From Aldrovandia affinis (Eukaryota; Chordata; Actinopteri; Notacanthiformes; Halosauridae), in assembly GCA_029706075.1 (NCBI GenBank), contig JAINUG010000258.1, positions 62,001 through 126,000 of the forward strand: a DNA stretch of 64,000 nt, written 5' to 3'. Below are positions 10,716 to 21,999 of this stretch, one piece after another. The notes beneath the pieces were generated by a model. That model saw only the letters and a list, made by a program, of their open reading frames with translations. It ran no database searches and was not told the origin of the DNA. How positions within the stretch are numbered: the stretch's first letter is position 1; each line of letters opens with the position of its first letter. A program made the position numbers and the translations under genes.

Positions 10716-10745
10716 GGGTGCCCAGAGAAGCCAGAGGGGGAAACA

Positions 10746-11130
10746 ATGCTACCAATTGTCTCAATAGAACCACAAGAGGAACCCACCATACCAGTTATCA
10801 TTAACTAACAAGAATATCAATTCATGGTAGACACAGGTGCCACCTACTCATGTATTGGGAAAACAGGTTCAGGCCTCCCCCTCTCTAATTCCTCAGTCAA
10901 AATTATTGGCTTCTCTGGGAAACCACAGGTAATTCCACTGACACAGCCTGTCCCAATGCGAATTGCAGGTAGAACTATAATTGCACCACTACTCAGCCCA
11001 CACTCCAGTCAATCTCTTAGGTAGAGACATTTTATGCCCGCTGAAAGCCAACATCGTATGCACACAGGATGGCATTTATGTGGACATCCCCAAGAAGTTA
11101 CAAAGTACAATGATGCCCCTACAAGTTCAG
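10746..11130 (+). pseudogene. ERV-A retropepsin (protease)
   Basis: The aspartic protease core is recognisable from the active-site motif VDTGATYS (about 10827-10850) and, after a frameshift near 10980-11000, the C-terminal HTPVNLLGRD motif. Between them lies a short beta-rich stretch of the usual length. This enzyme would cleave the gag-pol polyprotein. A TAA at 10807-10809 and the frame change make it non-functional. It stands directly before the extra H-x-T domain and RT. Confidence 0.8.
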
Positions 11131-11184
11131 CCAAGTGTTCTGCAGCCCATAGTGTATTGGCTGTGCTTGACTCCTCAATAATCC

Positions 11185-11673
11185 ATGTTACAAGAACAAT
11201 GGAGAAGGTGGGAACCATGGGTGCGAACCCAGTTTGAGGCAGTTACTGAACCTCGACTGCCATTACACTGCACCCTTATGTACGACGAACAACAATCGCA
11301 CAACGATTATAAAGCATGCTTGGATGACGCCATCAACAGGCACCATTATTCAGGTGTGAGCCAAGATATCTATATCGGTCCACAAGGAGCAGCAGCCGCA
11401 GTAACTCTGCCGCCATCCCTACACCAATGGTTCCAGGTCCAGCAATCTATACCACATGTAACGTTGTTAGTAGCGGAAGGTAGAGAATCGCATGAGTTGG
11501 GACCAATGGTTAAAACAGCTCTACAGGTACAAGAATGGCTACCAACGGCGAACAGGTGCCTTCATATTTCTCCCAACAGACAGTTCATTAGGATCTCAGG
11601 GAAAACATATGATAGGGGGTTAGCAGAAAGAGTCCTGTTAGATGAGAGATTACCTACACAGATGCCCCTTTAG
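11185..11673 (+). pseudogene. 2H phosphoesterase-like domain in ERV-A pol
   Basis: An open stretch of about 160 codons between protease and RT that is not part of the usual retroviral pol. It contains LHCTLMYD (H-C-T at 11266-11274) and, 63 residues later, IPHVTLLV (H-V-T at 11455-11463). Paired H-x-T motifs, each in a hydrophobic strand, define the 2H phosphoesterase superfamily (LigT/ThpR, AKAP7, coronavirus NS2, rotavirus VP3 C-terminus), whose viral members degrade 2'-5' oligoadenylates. The segment between has IGPQGAAAAV, matched by IGPEGAAL in ERV-B. The motif spacing is shorter than the usual 80-90 residues, so this would be a compact member. The end reads into a TAG just before RT. 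Function is inference; motif and conservation are seen. Confidence 0.6.
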
Positions 11674-11700
11674 TCCGAGCATGAATCAGTCTTACAGCAA

Positions 11701-12585
11701 GTGCCGGAGAATGTATGGCCAAAGCACCAAACGGATGTAGGTTACATTAAGTCAGCACAACCAGTGCGGATAACAGTAAAAGACAGAATCAGGTTGCCAT
11801 GTCAAAGGCAATATCCCCTCACGCCGCAGGCCATAGATGGAATCAAGCCCACGATTGATGGCCTGCTGCAGCCCAGAGTGTTAATAAAGACTGAAAGTCC
11901 ATGCAACACCCCAATTTGTCCCATCAGAAAGCCACAGTCAAATGATTATCGCTTGGTACATGACCTAAGAGCCGTCAACTTGGTAGTCAAAGCCGAGGTG
12001 CCTATAGTCCCAGACCCACACACACTGCTTTCTAACATACCACCAGATACACGATGGTACACAGTAATTGATTTATGTTCTGCCTTTTTTAGCGTACCAA
12101 TACATCCAGAGTCACAATATCTTTTCGCATTTACGTACCAAGGACAGCAATATACATACACTAGATTACCACAGGGATATTGCGAAAGCCCCTCCGTATT
12201 CAATAGGGTGCTAGCACAGGATTTGCAGCATTTAAACATAGCGAGCACCCTGATTCAGTATATGGATGATTTACTCATTTGCAGCCCCACGAAAGAGCAG
12301 TGTGAGAAGGATTCAGTTACTGTATTGACAGCTCTAGCGACAGGAGGGCATAAGGTTAGCAAGGATAAATTACAATTTTGCCAAGAGACAGTTGACTACC
12401 TGGGGAGACAGCTGTATGGTGACAAGAGGCTTATTGCACCATCTCATGTCGAGGCTATCACTAAGGCCCCTAAGCCTCAAACAGTTGGACAGATGCTTTC
12501 ATTCCTAGGAATGGCAGGATACAGCAGACCGTGGGTTTGTGATTACGCAGTCAAAATAGGCAGGAGACCTTATTTCTCTCATTGA
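11701..12585 (+). pseudogene. ERV-A reverse transcriptase
   Basis: About 290 codons of open retroviral RT, copying viral RNA into DNA. Motifs in order: RLVHDLRAVN, VIDLCSAFFSVP (catalytic Asp of motif A), LPQGYCESPSVFN (motif B), the polymerase core YMDD (motif C) and the thumb-region VDYLGRQL. LPQG and YMDD resemble gamma/epsilon-type enzymes. The frame ends with TGA at about 12583-12585, soon after the start of the connection region, and the integrase begins only about 40 bp later. The rest of the connection and the whole RNase H domain are therefore missing, apparently by deletion. Confidence 0.9.
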
Positions 12586-12621
12586 GGCGCAAAGTAAAGC
12601 TAGTGTATACGAAATCAGTGT

Positions 12622-13853
12622 GTGGTTATGGAGGGGGGCGATGAAAGCTCTAGAGGGCCCCACAAAGGGTTGTGGAGAGGACCAGCAGGGCACTTTGTAG
12701 CGCCTGCATCCCTAATCCACACCCTGATCAAGGATGCACATGGTCAAGACCACTGCGCAAGGGGGGAAGTCATCAAACGCATTACGAATGCATGGTGGTC
12801 GCCCTATTTAACAAGTATGGTGGCTCAAGCGCTAAGGGACTGCGAAATCTGTGCAACATATAATAACAGGAAGGCCTTTTTAGCGCCGATTGGGTACATC
12901 CCACCACCTGATGGACCATTTAGACACCTCATGATAGATTATGTGAATATGATATGAATATGACTCGTTCAATCTATGATGAACGAGTCCAGAGCAAGAG
13001 GTACATGCTAGTGGTGGTGGATAGATTTAGCCGGTGGGTAGAGGCAACACCTACAAGCGGCCCAGATGCCAAGTCAGTGGCAAAGTTTTTATGTAAGGAA
13101 GTGTTTCCCTGGTTTGGGATTCCGGACAAGATCAGTTCAGACAATGGACCACATTTTGTAGCTGAGATGATGAAAACAGTAACTAAAATGTTGGGGATTA
13201 GACAAAGATTTGGGTGTGTGTACCATCCACAGTCCCAAGGAATGGTGGAGAGAGCCAATGGCACCCTAAAAACAAAGATAGCAAAAATATGTGCGGATGG
13301 AAAGATCAATTGGGTGGATGCAGTACCATTAGCGTTAATGAGCATGAGAATGCAAACCAACAGGGGCACGCATCTAACCCCGCATGAGATGCTAACCGGT
13401 AGGCCTATGCCAGTACCGTACTTTCGGGGCCCATACAATGGACCCGCGCTTGAGCAACTTGAGAGAGAATGATCAAATTATGTGCAACATCTAACCTCAA
13501 TACACAAAGCCATCTTCCAACAGGTGAAAGGAGCTACTGTAGAAAGAACAAGCAGCATTCCAGAAGATCTGCGAAACATACATCCAGGAGACTGGGTGCA
13601 TGTCAAAGTGATCAAGAGGAAGTGGAGTGAACCCAGGCGTGAGGGACCGTGAAAGGTGGTGCTGACAACTCCCACTGCGCTTAAGGTTGAAGGTAAGAGT
13701 GTGTGGTTCCACCTTAACCACTGCTATAAGGCGAGAGAACCAGGATGCACACAAGACAATATTAGAATCAGCCTGCGGGGAATAGCAGAAAGGCAAGATA
13801 AAGAAGGAGCACCCTCAGAGGGTAGAGAGGATGAGGAGACAAGGGAGATATAG
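12622..13853 (+). pseudogene. ERV-A integrase
   Basis: Retroviral integrase in several frames. The N-terminal zinc-binding region includes HGQDHCARGEVIKRI and CEIC. After a stop at about 12955 and a frame change, the catalytic core carries VVVDRFSRWVEA (first Asp), SSDNGPHF (second Asp) and GMVERANGTLK (Glu), a complete D,D-35-E triad. A TGA at about 13470-13472 and another at about 13650 interrupt the C-terminal domain, which still shows LTTPTALKVEG, the SH3-like motif of gamma-type integrases. The 3' end overlaps the env start (13831), as in many retroviruses. Confidence 0.88.
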
Positions 13854-16800
13854 AGGAAAACAGAGGAAGGAGAGTAGGGTATGGGGCATACAGGTGGGGG
13901 TGTTATTGTTGTTGATGGGGACACTGTCGGGGGCTCACACCTCATTGAGTAATGAGAGCATGAGCGCTGGCCACCTGATGGCCAGTAGTTTGTACAAGGC
14001 GCCAGGGAAAGGACTACACACCTTACACAAGAAGGGTAATATGTTTTATCGATGGTTGGAATATTCTGCAAGACAGGTGACTCAGGAGACATGCATAACA
14101 TGCTACAACTACGGCAAGCTAAGAACACCCCACATAAGGCCAGTATCCTATACACCGGCGGACTGTACAGGAGATCAAGGGTGCTACCTACAATGCATAT
14201 TGTACTATATGGCGAAAGGAGGAAAGCATTTAGAATTGTGGGAAGGGACGAAGCCTAAAGATTTCGATCAATCATTGAGTCAGCCACTAGATCACACCAG
14301 CAAAAGTGATGGATACGTCTATACATATAAAGGGCAGACACTTATTGAAATAAGCAAATGTCAGGACATACTTATTGCCGGGGATGAAGTAAGTGCTGAA
14401 GTGACCCCGATGGTTGTGGTACCCGATCACATTGAATTCCCATTATGTGTGGCACGAGACAAAAAGCTGGAAAGGCAGAGGTGGAGCTGTGAAACAATAG
14501 GGCTGTATTTATGCCACTTTGGGAGCGCTTACCACCCACCAGTTAAATGTACTAAACGAAGTGATAAAGGCCCCTGCCTAGTATACTCCACCACCAATAT
14601 CGCACTAATTAAGTGCCGGGAAGTAGTCGCCAACTTCGGAGACATGAGAGTCGATGAGACAGAAATATCGGCATTTACCCTACCAGACCTTACTAGAGGC
14701 ACACATCCTTTGGCGGACGTATATTGGTACTGTGACAAAGGCACACAGGTTAAAGCCACACTAGAAGCAAACTGGTCAGGAATATGCACGCCAGTTGCTT
14801 TAACCGGGCGAGTGACAGTTGTTGAACTAACGTCACCCAGCCGTGCAGGACGGCAGAGACGACAAGGGACAGAGCAGGATGAGGTAAAGGTAAGTTATCT
14901 AGGTACCCCTATGAATGTTCCACCAGAACAGAAGGCAATGAGTGAGCACACCATCAATGCTATAGCAATATTTTCTCCCTGGATCCAAGTCATAAGAAAT
15001 GCATAATGGGTAAACTATCTGTGGTACAATCAGCAGAAATGTATTAACCATACAATATTATAATTACAAGGGATAAAGGAGCAGCTGCACGCCACCTCAA
15101 TTATGGCAGTACAGAATCGGTTGATTCTTAATAATAATAATAATAATAATAATACATTTTATTTGTTATGCGCCTTTCAAGAAACCCAAGGTCGCAGTAC
15201 AGTGGGAGGAGTAGATAAAAGTTACATAAAACATACATTTAAGCAGATACAAGCACAACAGAACGGAGACAACACAGGAACCACAGAAACTAAACAAAGG
15301 TTTTAGAAAACAGATGAGTTTTGAGGGCGGCTTTGAAACTGTCCAGGGTTGGGGCTTGGCGAATCTCTATGGGGAGAGAGTTCCAGAGGGTGGGTGCTGC
15401 CACACTGTAGGCTCTGTCCCCAAAGGTTCGTCGTCTGGTGCGGGGGGTGGAAAGCAGACCCGTGTCCGAGGACCGCAATCTCCGAGATGGAGTTTGATGG
15501 TGGAGAAGGTCAGACAGGTACTGGGGGCGAGGCATGGAGGGATTTGTAGGTGAGGAGGAGGAGTTTGTATGAAATGCGAGACTTGACCGGAAGCCAGTGG
15601 AGTCGGATGAGAGTGGGGGTGATGTGCTGCCAGGGCTTGGTGCGGGTGAGAACCCGGGCAGCTGAGTTCTGCACGTACTGGAGCCTGTCCAGGGCTTTGC
15701 TGGGTACCCGAACAGGACTCCATTGCAATAGTCCAGACGGGAGGTAATGAAGGCATGGATGAGGGTCTCCGTGACGGAGTCTGAGAGTGACGGCCGGAGT
15801 CTGGAGATGTTCTTAAGGTGGAAGAAGGCAGATTTGGTCATGGATTTGATGTGTGACTGAAAAGAGAGGGTGGAGTCCAGAATGACACCCAGGTTGCGGA
15901 CTTCGGGAGATGGTGAGATGGAGCAGCCGTCAACCTGGAGAAGGAAATCTCCAACCTTCCGGAGCAGTGCCTTGGGTGCCACAACCATGAGCTCCGTTTT
16001 TTGCTGTTGAGTTTGAGTAGGTTGGATGACATCCATATTTTTATATCATGTAGGCAGTTGATAAGAGACTGTGGGGGGAGCTGAGTGGATGGTGAAGTGC
16101 TGAGATACAGTTGAGTGTCATCAGCGTAGCAGTGGAAGTTGAGACCATGGTGGCGGATGATCTGACCGAGGGGAGCATGTAAATGGTGAAGAGGAGGGGT
16201 CCAAGCACCGAGCCTTGAGGAACACCATGGTTGACTTGGGCCGGGAGGAACTGGAGCCATTGATGGTGACAAACTGTTTCCTGTTGGAGAGATATGACTG
16301 GAACCAGGAGAGGGCTGTACTGGTGAGGCCTAGGTGGTCGGATAGGCGGTTGAGGAGGATAGAGTGGGAGACTGTGTCAAAGGCTGCTGAGAGGTCCAGG
16401 AGGATGAGTAAACTGATGTGGCCAGAGTCAGCAGCAATGAGGAGATCGTTGGTGATCTTAATGAGGGCGGTCTCCGTGCTGTGGTGTGTTCTGAAGCCAG
16501 ATTGGAGGGTCTCATAGAGCTCATGGTTGGACATATGCTGATGGAGTTGGGCGGCAACTGCTCTTTCCAGGATTTTGCTGAGGAAAGGAAGGTTGGAGAT
16601 TGGCCGGTGGTTGTTGAGGTCATCAGGGTCCAAACCAGGCTTTTTGAGGATAGGGGTAACTGAGGCCGTTTTGAAGCTGGTGGGGACTGTGCCAGATTGT
16701 AGTGAGGAGTTGATGATGTCCACCATGGGGGGGCAGAGGGTCGGTAGGCAGGCCTTGACGAGAGCTGTGGGCATGGGGTCCAGAGAACAGGTGGAGGCCT

Positions 16801-18423
16801 TAGCCTTGGTGGTCAACTCGGCGACTTGGAGAGCATCCACCAGGGAGAAGGAGGAGAGGCAGCATTGAGGCCGGTGTGTCGCTGGGGGGGCGCTACCCTG
16901 CGGCTGAGCTGTGTGTGGGGGGGGAGGAGCAGGCGCCAGAAGCTGCTGATGGATGGAGTCCACTTTCGTCTGGAAGAAGTCCAGGAACTTGGAGCAGAGG
17001 TCAGTGGCACCTGCGGGGTGAGGGGCGTTAGGGGGGCGGAGTAAGCGGTTGATGGTGCTGAACAATGTTCTAGGATGATTTTGCTGGGAGTCAATGAGAG
17101 TGGAGTAATATTGGGTCTTGGTCTGAGAGAGAGCTTCCTTGTAGGACCTCACATGATCTTTGAAGGCCAGAAGGTGGACCGTGAGGCCAGTTCTTTTATA
17201 GAGCCTCTCCAGCTGGCGTCCAGAGGCCTTCATGGTGCGGAGTTCGGTGGTGAACCAGGGGCAGGATGGGCGAAGGAGACAGACCGGGTTTTAAGAGGGG
17301 CGAGAAAGTCAAGGCTGAGGGATAGGGCAGTGTTGTAGTGGGCCACCAGGCCGTCCGCCAAGGAGTCGGCGGGAACCGAGGTCATGTGGGTCGCTATCAG
17401 GTCGGATAGAGCTGGTGCACTCACTGACTTGATGTTTCTGAACGTGATGGTACGTTGGGGGCGCTGCCTGGGCATGGAGACAGGAACGGAGAAGAGAATG
17501 GCATGGTGGTCGGACACAGCTAGATCCAGGCACTGTAGATGGGAGGGGGTATGCCAGTGGAGCATACCAGATCCAGCGTATGACCTTTGTTGTGGGTGGG
17601 ACCTTGGACATGTTGCGTGATGTTGAAGCAGTCCAGCAGCGACAGGAATTCAGCAGCAAACTTGCAGCTGCTGGAGTCCACATGGATATTGAAGTCACCG
17701 AGCAGAATTGTTGATGGAGACATGAAGCAGACAGAGGTGAGTAGCTCAGATAGCTCCGACATGAAGGTAGCGGAGGCTTTAGGAGGGCGGTAGATGAGGA
17801 CAACCTGGAGCGAAGCAGACCCAGCCAGTGTGAAAGCAACACACTCAAATGTGGTGGTATTGGGTACTGGGAGCTCTTTTACCAGGATGTCAGCTCGATG
17901 TATAACCGCCAGCCCACAACCATGACCCACGGAGCGAGGCTTCTGGATGTAGACATAGCCTGGGGGTGTGGCTTGATTGAGCATCAGAAAGTCCTGCTGG
18001 TTCTGCCATGTCTCAGTTAGGCATAAGATGTCAATTTTTCTGTCGGTGATGATGTCATAGATGAAAAGTGCTTTATTGTTTAGAGAGCGAGCATTTGTAT
18101 AAACGAGTATTCTTGACACATTGCTTGCTGATACACAGGGGGTATGCGAACGATTTGGGGAAGATTGCTGCACAATTATCCCAATGCACACGGGAAAAGG
18201 GGGAAACTTAAAAGTAGCACTAGAGGCATTGGAGGATATGAGAACCGAGCATGTTAAAAATACATTAGGACAATTAGGCCAGTGGTGGTGGGACTGGTTG
18301 AACATGTCATCATGGGGGGCAGCGTTGGTGAAAATAGGAATAATTATAGGATTGGTAATATTGATGTTGTTGTTTGCCTCATGCTGCCTAATTCCCTTTA
18401 TCCAATCCCTGATAAAAAGATAA
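13831..18423 (+). pseudogene. ERV-A envelope gene, split by a LINE
   Basis: An open frame of 391 codons (13831-15006) starts with a basic segment and a hydrophobic signal peptide (VGVLLLLMGTLSG), followed by a Cys-rich surface subunit and a furin-type site RQRR. It stops at TAA 15004-15006. Further env-like reading continues with a second stop to about 15129, where the L2 LINE (15130-18108) interrupts it. Beyond the LINE, 18115-18423 holds the rest of the transmembrane subunit: a C-x6-CC motif, a long hydrophobic membrane span (about 18320-18405) and a TAA. The Cys pattern matches gamma-type envelope proteins. The stops, frame break and 3-kb insertion make it non-functional. Confidence 0.85.
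15130..18108 (-). mobile_element. L2-type LINE inserted in ERV-A env
   Basis: Non-LTR retrotransposon of 2979 bp, minus strand, ending in an (AAT)n tail at 15130-15152 and flanked by ATTCTT duplications (15124-15129 and 18109-18114). An AP-endonuclease part lies at about 18100-17230 (LCLTETW, LLGDFNIHV). The RT lies at about 17230-15300, with [31 protein letters not shown] and [14 protein letters not shown], a YADDTQLY catalytic motif at about 16120 and WNSLPIEIRQAP near the end. At least three frame changes break the single expected ORF. A complete 5' end is not evident. It is a CR1/L2-group element by motif. Confidence 0.9.
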
Positions 18424-18431
18424 TAACAACT

Positions 18432-18725
18432 ATGAGCGGACAGTTTTCGGTTACGGTGGGCCCATTAGAGGACGTGAGGGACACAGGCGTTGGGATGAAG
18501 TAGGTTAAGCCCACTGCCCCCGAATGGAGTGAACCAATGCATGTGTTGTTGCATGGCGAAAGGGGGGTGGGGTGTTACACTGTACGTGTCATCCAAGTAG
18601 GACCCAACGAGTATCGAGACGAGTACGGAAACCCTGTGAATGCTAAAGGTGGTCCAATTGAATGCCCGTTCGGGAACCCCCTCTGCGAATACGGTGTGAG
18701 AGGAGGTGCTGTTTGGGACTGCTGA
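18432..18725 (+). pseudogene. ERV-A post-env open frame
   Basis: Downstream of the env stop, one frame is open from ATG at 18432 to TGA at 18725 except for a single TAG at 18501-18503. The first part (MSGQFSVTVGPLED) could be an env cytoplasmic tail reached by a frameshift, since ERV-B env continues past its membrane span. The second part (from about 18504) contains VIQVGPNEYRDEYGNPVN and ECPFGNPLCEYG and matches nothing I recognise. Candidate accessory gene or extended tail. Without another intact copy the choice stays open. Confidence 0.35.
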
Positions 18726-19889
18726 AGCCACCATCCCCTTGCCGCCAAGCTGGTGAAGGATCCCCGGTTCTGGGCCAGCTATGCGGTTGATAGCCCGGAT
18801 GGAGGAGACTGGTGCCAATAGAACAAGGAGGAGTGATCCGACTTCCAGTGCATCGTACGAGCCGAGGCAACTTCTCCTCAATGATGACCCTCGACTGTGC
18901 GCAAAGTACATGGGTTGAAGACACAACACTTACACTGACTATAAACGTATACATGGACTGAAGCAGGTATCAACACACACAGGAGCCTGACGCTCCCTTA
19001 CCTATAGCAGATAGATCAAGACACACACATAGTTATCTCACACGCATTCTGCCAGAGAAGATCATGAACTGTAATGAGTGTATGCAAGGCAACCTCTCCT
19101 CTATCCACAGGTCCAGCAAATTCGACACAAGACTGTGAAAGATGAGAAGACATTATCCTGCTTAGCAATTTTATATAACCCTATATAACTAAACCGTGGC
19201 TGGTTCTATTATCACTATAATTACGCAGTATATCTAATATATGTTACTTATGAACGAATATGTAGTCTGTTCAGACCGAGGTCAGCTTGCATTGAGCGTC
19301 GTTGTGAATCAATAGCCACGATTTGCCCTGTAAGTGTTATGTAGGCGACCCATACGATAAAGAAAGACTCCTACCACCATAGCTACAGGTGGTATCCTTG
19401 TGGAGGGGGCGCCACATGCCGCAAGAACAACAAGGGTACTCACATGCCCAAGCAATGTTCTGCAACAATGCTTGACTCTGACTGAGTTGTGTGGGTGCGG
19501 CTTGGGTGACAGCTGCGGGGGAAATTGGTTTACTAGTGGCGCAAGTGAAGCAAAAGAAAGGCCAACTAGGGAATCTGTTGAGTTATTTACTGAGCAATGA
19601 GTCAATGTGAGCTGACAAGGTTTATTACACTTTTGTTGTGCAGTAGGCGAGTTTTGTTTGACTTTGATGAATTGAGCCTGTATTGTATGAATGACCCAAT
19701 TGTGGCCCTCTGTTTGATGCTGTGCAAGAATAAGAGCATCAAGTGACTTTTACCCACTCCCCACATAAGGGAGTCGTCAACTTGGGGATCACTGCAGCCT
19801 TGAGATAGCAACTTGCTATCTTGCAAGACAGGGTCTGACAACAGACAGTAGGGATACTATGACATGCGAAACTGTGACTACGGAGTCAC
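18726..19889 (+). other. ERV-A 3' non-coding region
   Basis: More than 1.1 kb between the post-env frame and the 3' LTR, with no credible ORF. It is long for a simple retrovirus, and lost accessory genes or unrecognised insertions are possible. Confidence 0.4.
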
Positions 19890-19900
19890 AAAGGCGGGAA
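19890..19900 (+). promoter_or_regulatory. Polypurine tract of ERV-A
   Basis: AAAGGCGGGAA immediately before the TG of the 3' LTR. It is purine-rich with one C and is the expected plus-strand primer site. Confidence 0.65.
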
Positions 19901-20426
19901 TGTGGGAGGAAAATTAAGAAAAGATTTATGAGCCCAGTTTGGGCAAGGCTCCGCAGCACGAGGGTGAGAGGACGTGGATTAACAAGTAAACAAGTGAACC
20001 CCACCACGCTTTAACCTTTTACATTTGTATCAGGGATTCTGAAGATTTTACCACCAACATTATTGGGTCACGCCGCAGATATACTATATTATAGACCATT
20101 GGAATTAAACTATCCGCATAAGTCGTGGGGCAATGGTGTAGCCCCGTATCAAATAAAACTATTACTAAGCTACACAACACAGGTAAATACATAGTACACA
20201 GTTGGGTCAGCTGAAGTGTCCATTTATGTCTGTTTAAGTCTGTTTATGGCCTAGGGGGCAGCTGTTTTGCGCAAACCAGCCCGGTTGTTGTATCTAATCT
20301 TGTGTTGCATACAATAAACCTTATTTACCTCAGACTCTGAAGATTGTGCCGTTTTTGAAGAAGTATTAAATGTGGAGCGGGATCGCTCAGTCAAACTGGC
20401 CCTGTCTGAGATCCGATTCTGCGACA
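19901..20426 (+). repeat. ERV-A 3' LTR
   Basis: 526 bp, starting TGTGGGAGG and ending GCGACA, with AATAAA at 20313-20318. It is collinear with the 5' LTR except for two internal deletions. The first removes the sequence upstream of the TATA-like box, with AAG at the junction. The second joins TTTATG to GCCTAGGGGG. About 15 substitutions were counted by eye over the shared parts. ATGT follows at 20427-20430. Confidence 0.93.
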
Positions 20427-20430
20427 ATGT

Positions 20431-21159
20431 TACGTTATATATTCCAAGTATACCATGCAAGGGCGTAGCAGACGCGGGGGACACATCCCCCCCCCACTTT
20501 AATACAACTGTAATTCTGTCCCCCACATTTTTTCTAATATTAGAAAAGTATTGTGGACATGCATAAATTTGACTACTTTCAGGTACGAAGAACTGCGATA
20601 CATCTCGGTCAGTGGGTGCATGTTACGCCCTGTACCCTCACAGTCACATTACCGGCGGAGAATGCAAAGATGGAGTGTAATCGAGTGTATAATAAAGAGC
20701 CCGTAGTGGCGACCGCCTCTAATACCATGTACTTATTCTGTCCTATATAGACTAGGCTACTATAGGCAATGGTGAGCGTTTGCTATTATCCATGTCTTTG
20801 GAGACATTCTTTTATTTTTTGACAAAATATAGGCCATTTACAAGACAAGTCAAGTATCGAAGATGAGAAATGTAAACAGAGGAAGAAATGTTGGATTCAC
20901 CCAGCTTTCACTTGTATGAAAACACAGTTCTTACCAGCCCGTTTTCTTCAATTTTCGGACGCTGTTTTGTATTGAATCTCGCAAAGATTGTATTTATTTT
21001 AACATTTCTCTTCCGCTACTTTTGGTTTAACTGTAATCAACAGGAATGTCCTATAACTGTACTGATGGTCGAGGGTCGGTTATTTTTACCCTTGTTTTAT
21101 TTTATCCAGCTGCACAATGGATATGTAGCATTATGAAAAAAACATACATTTGATCTGTG
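20431..21159. other. Non-coding stretch
   Basis: Unannotated DNA between ERV-A and a MITE, with a C-run at about 20490-20498. Short ORFs have no recognisable motif. No gene is supported. Confidence 0.4.
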
Positions 21160-21167
21160 GTATAGGC

Positions 21168-21382
21168 CAGCGGTCCCCAACCTTGGGGGTGCATGGAAAA
21201 AACTGAGACAAGTGCAGAAAAGAGGCACACAGACGGAAGTGGTCAATTTTCAAAATAAAACACCCTGCGATAGTCAATAAAATGGAAATAAAATTAAAAC
21301 GTTTTTATTATTTCTGTGCGGCCCGGTACCAAATGCCTCACGGACCGGTACCGGGCCACGGCCCGGTGGTTGGGGACCCCTG
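21168..21382. mobile_element. hAT-type MITE with intact ends
   Basis: 215 bp with terminal inverted repeats CAGCGGTCCCCAACC and GGTTGGGGACCCCTG, flanked by a perfect 8-bp duplication GTATAGGC (21160-21167 and 21383-21390). Eight-base duplications are diagnostic of hAT transposition. The internal sequence matches the copy at 1026-1284. It is non-autonomous. Confidence 0.95.
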
Positions 21383-21390
21383 GTATAGGC

Positions 21391-21999
21391 TATTGCGTTT
21401 TGCGGTGAAACACATTTTTAAACACACATATAGGCTATGTATGATTTCAGAATCTGATATATTTTGAACACAGATAAAGGTTCATATCGGAACGATATGC
21501 TTTATCATAATTTAGACTGTAACCAATGTGTTGGTTAGAATGGCCATAACAGTTAGCCAAAAAGTAAAACTGCAGACTTTGACAGTCTATAATCTCGCAG
21601 CAGGTGCAGATAATGATAAATATAAAATGTTCATTTTGAGCAAGGTCACGTGGGTGTTGCATCTCTCTAAATGCCATTCTAGTTATTATTATTATTATTA
21701 TAAAGCCAATCTGTAAAATAGAGACTCTTGGCTATAGGCTATGTGAAGATCCTTGCGCCATCTGTAGTGGTGAAAGAGAACTGAATCGTTGGTCGGAAGA
21801 CGAGCGAGACGTAATAACACACGAATAACACACACGGAGGGGAATAAAAGCGTTTTCGCTTTTTTGCTTTTTTTCAAACGTGATTTAGAAATTTTTGTAA
21901 CACTGTTATGTAAAGAATACATATCTAGGAAAAGTCAAGGAAGATGGATGCTGTAACTTGTTTGTAACTAACGTAACAATTTTCTAAATGTGACTAGAC
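21391..21999. other. Non-coding stretch
   Basis: AT-rich DNA with a short (ATT)n run at about 21683-21701. No gene or recognisable element is seen. Confidence 0.4.

Larger units (their letters stand above)
5422..20426 (+). mobile_element. ERV-A provirus with nested insertions
   Basis: Complete proviral frame: 5' LTR 5422-6448, primer site at 6454, leader, gag remnants, protease, extra domain, RT, integrase, env, polypurine tract and 3' LTR 19901-20426. ATGT precedes the 5' LTR (5418-5421) and follows the 3' LTR (20427-20430), a 4-bp target duplication. LTRs start TG and end CA. Later insertions are a piggyBac derivative (about 7447-9063), an L2 scrap (about 9779-10232) and an L2 LINE (15130-18108). 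All coding regions contain stops, frameshifts or deletions. Enzyme motifs resemble the gamma/epsilon-retrovirus side of the family. By eye about 15 differences separate the alignable LTR parts (about 3 percent), suggesting a moderately old insertion. Confidence 0.93.
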
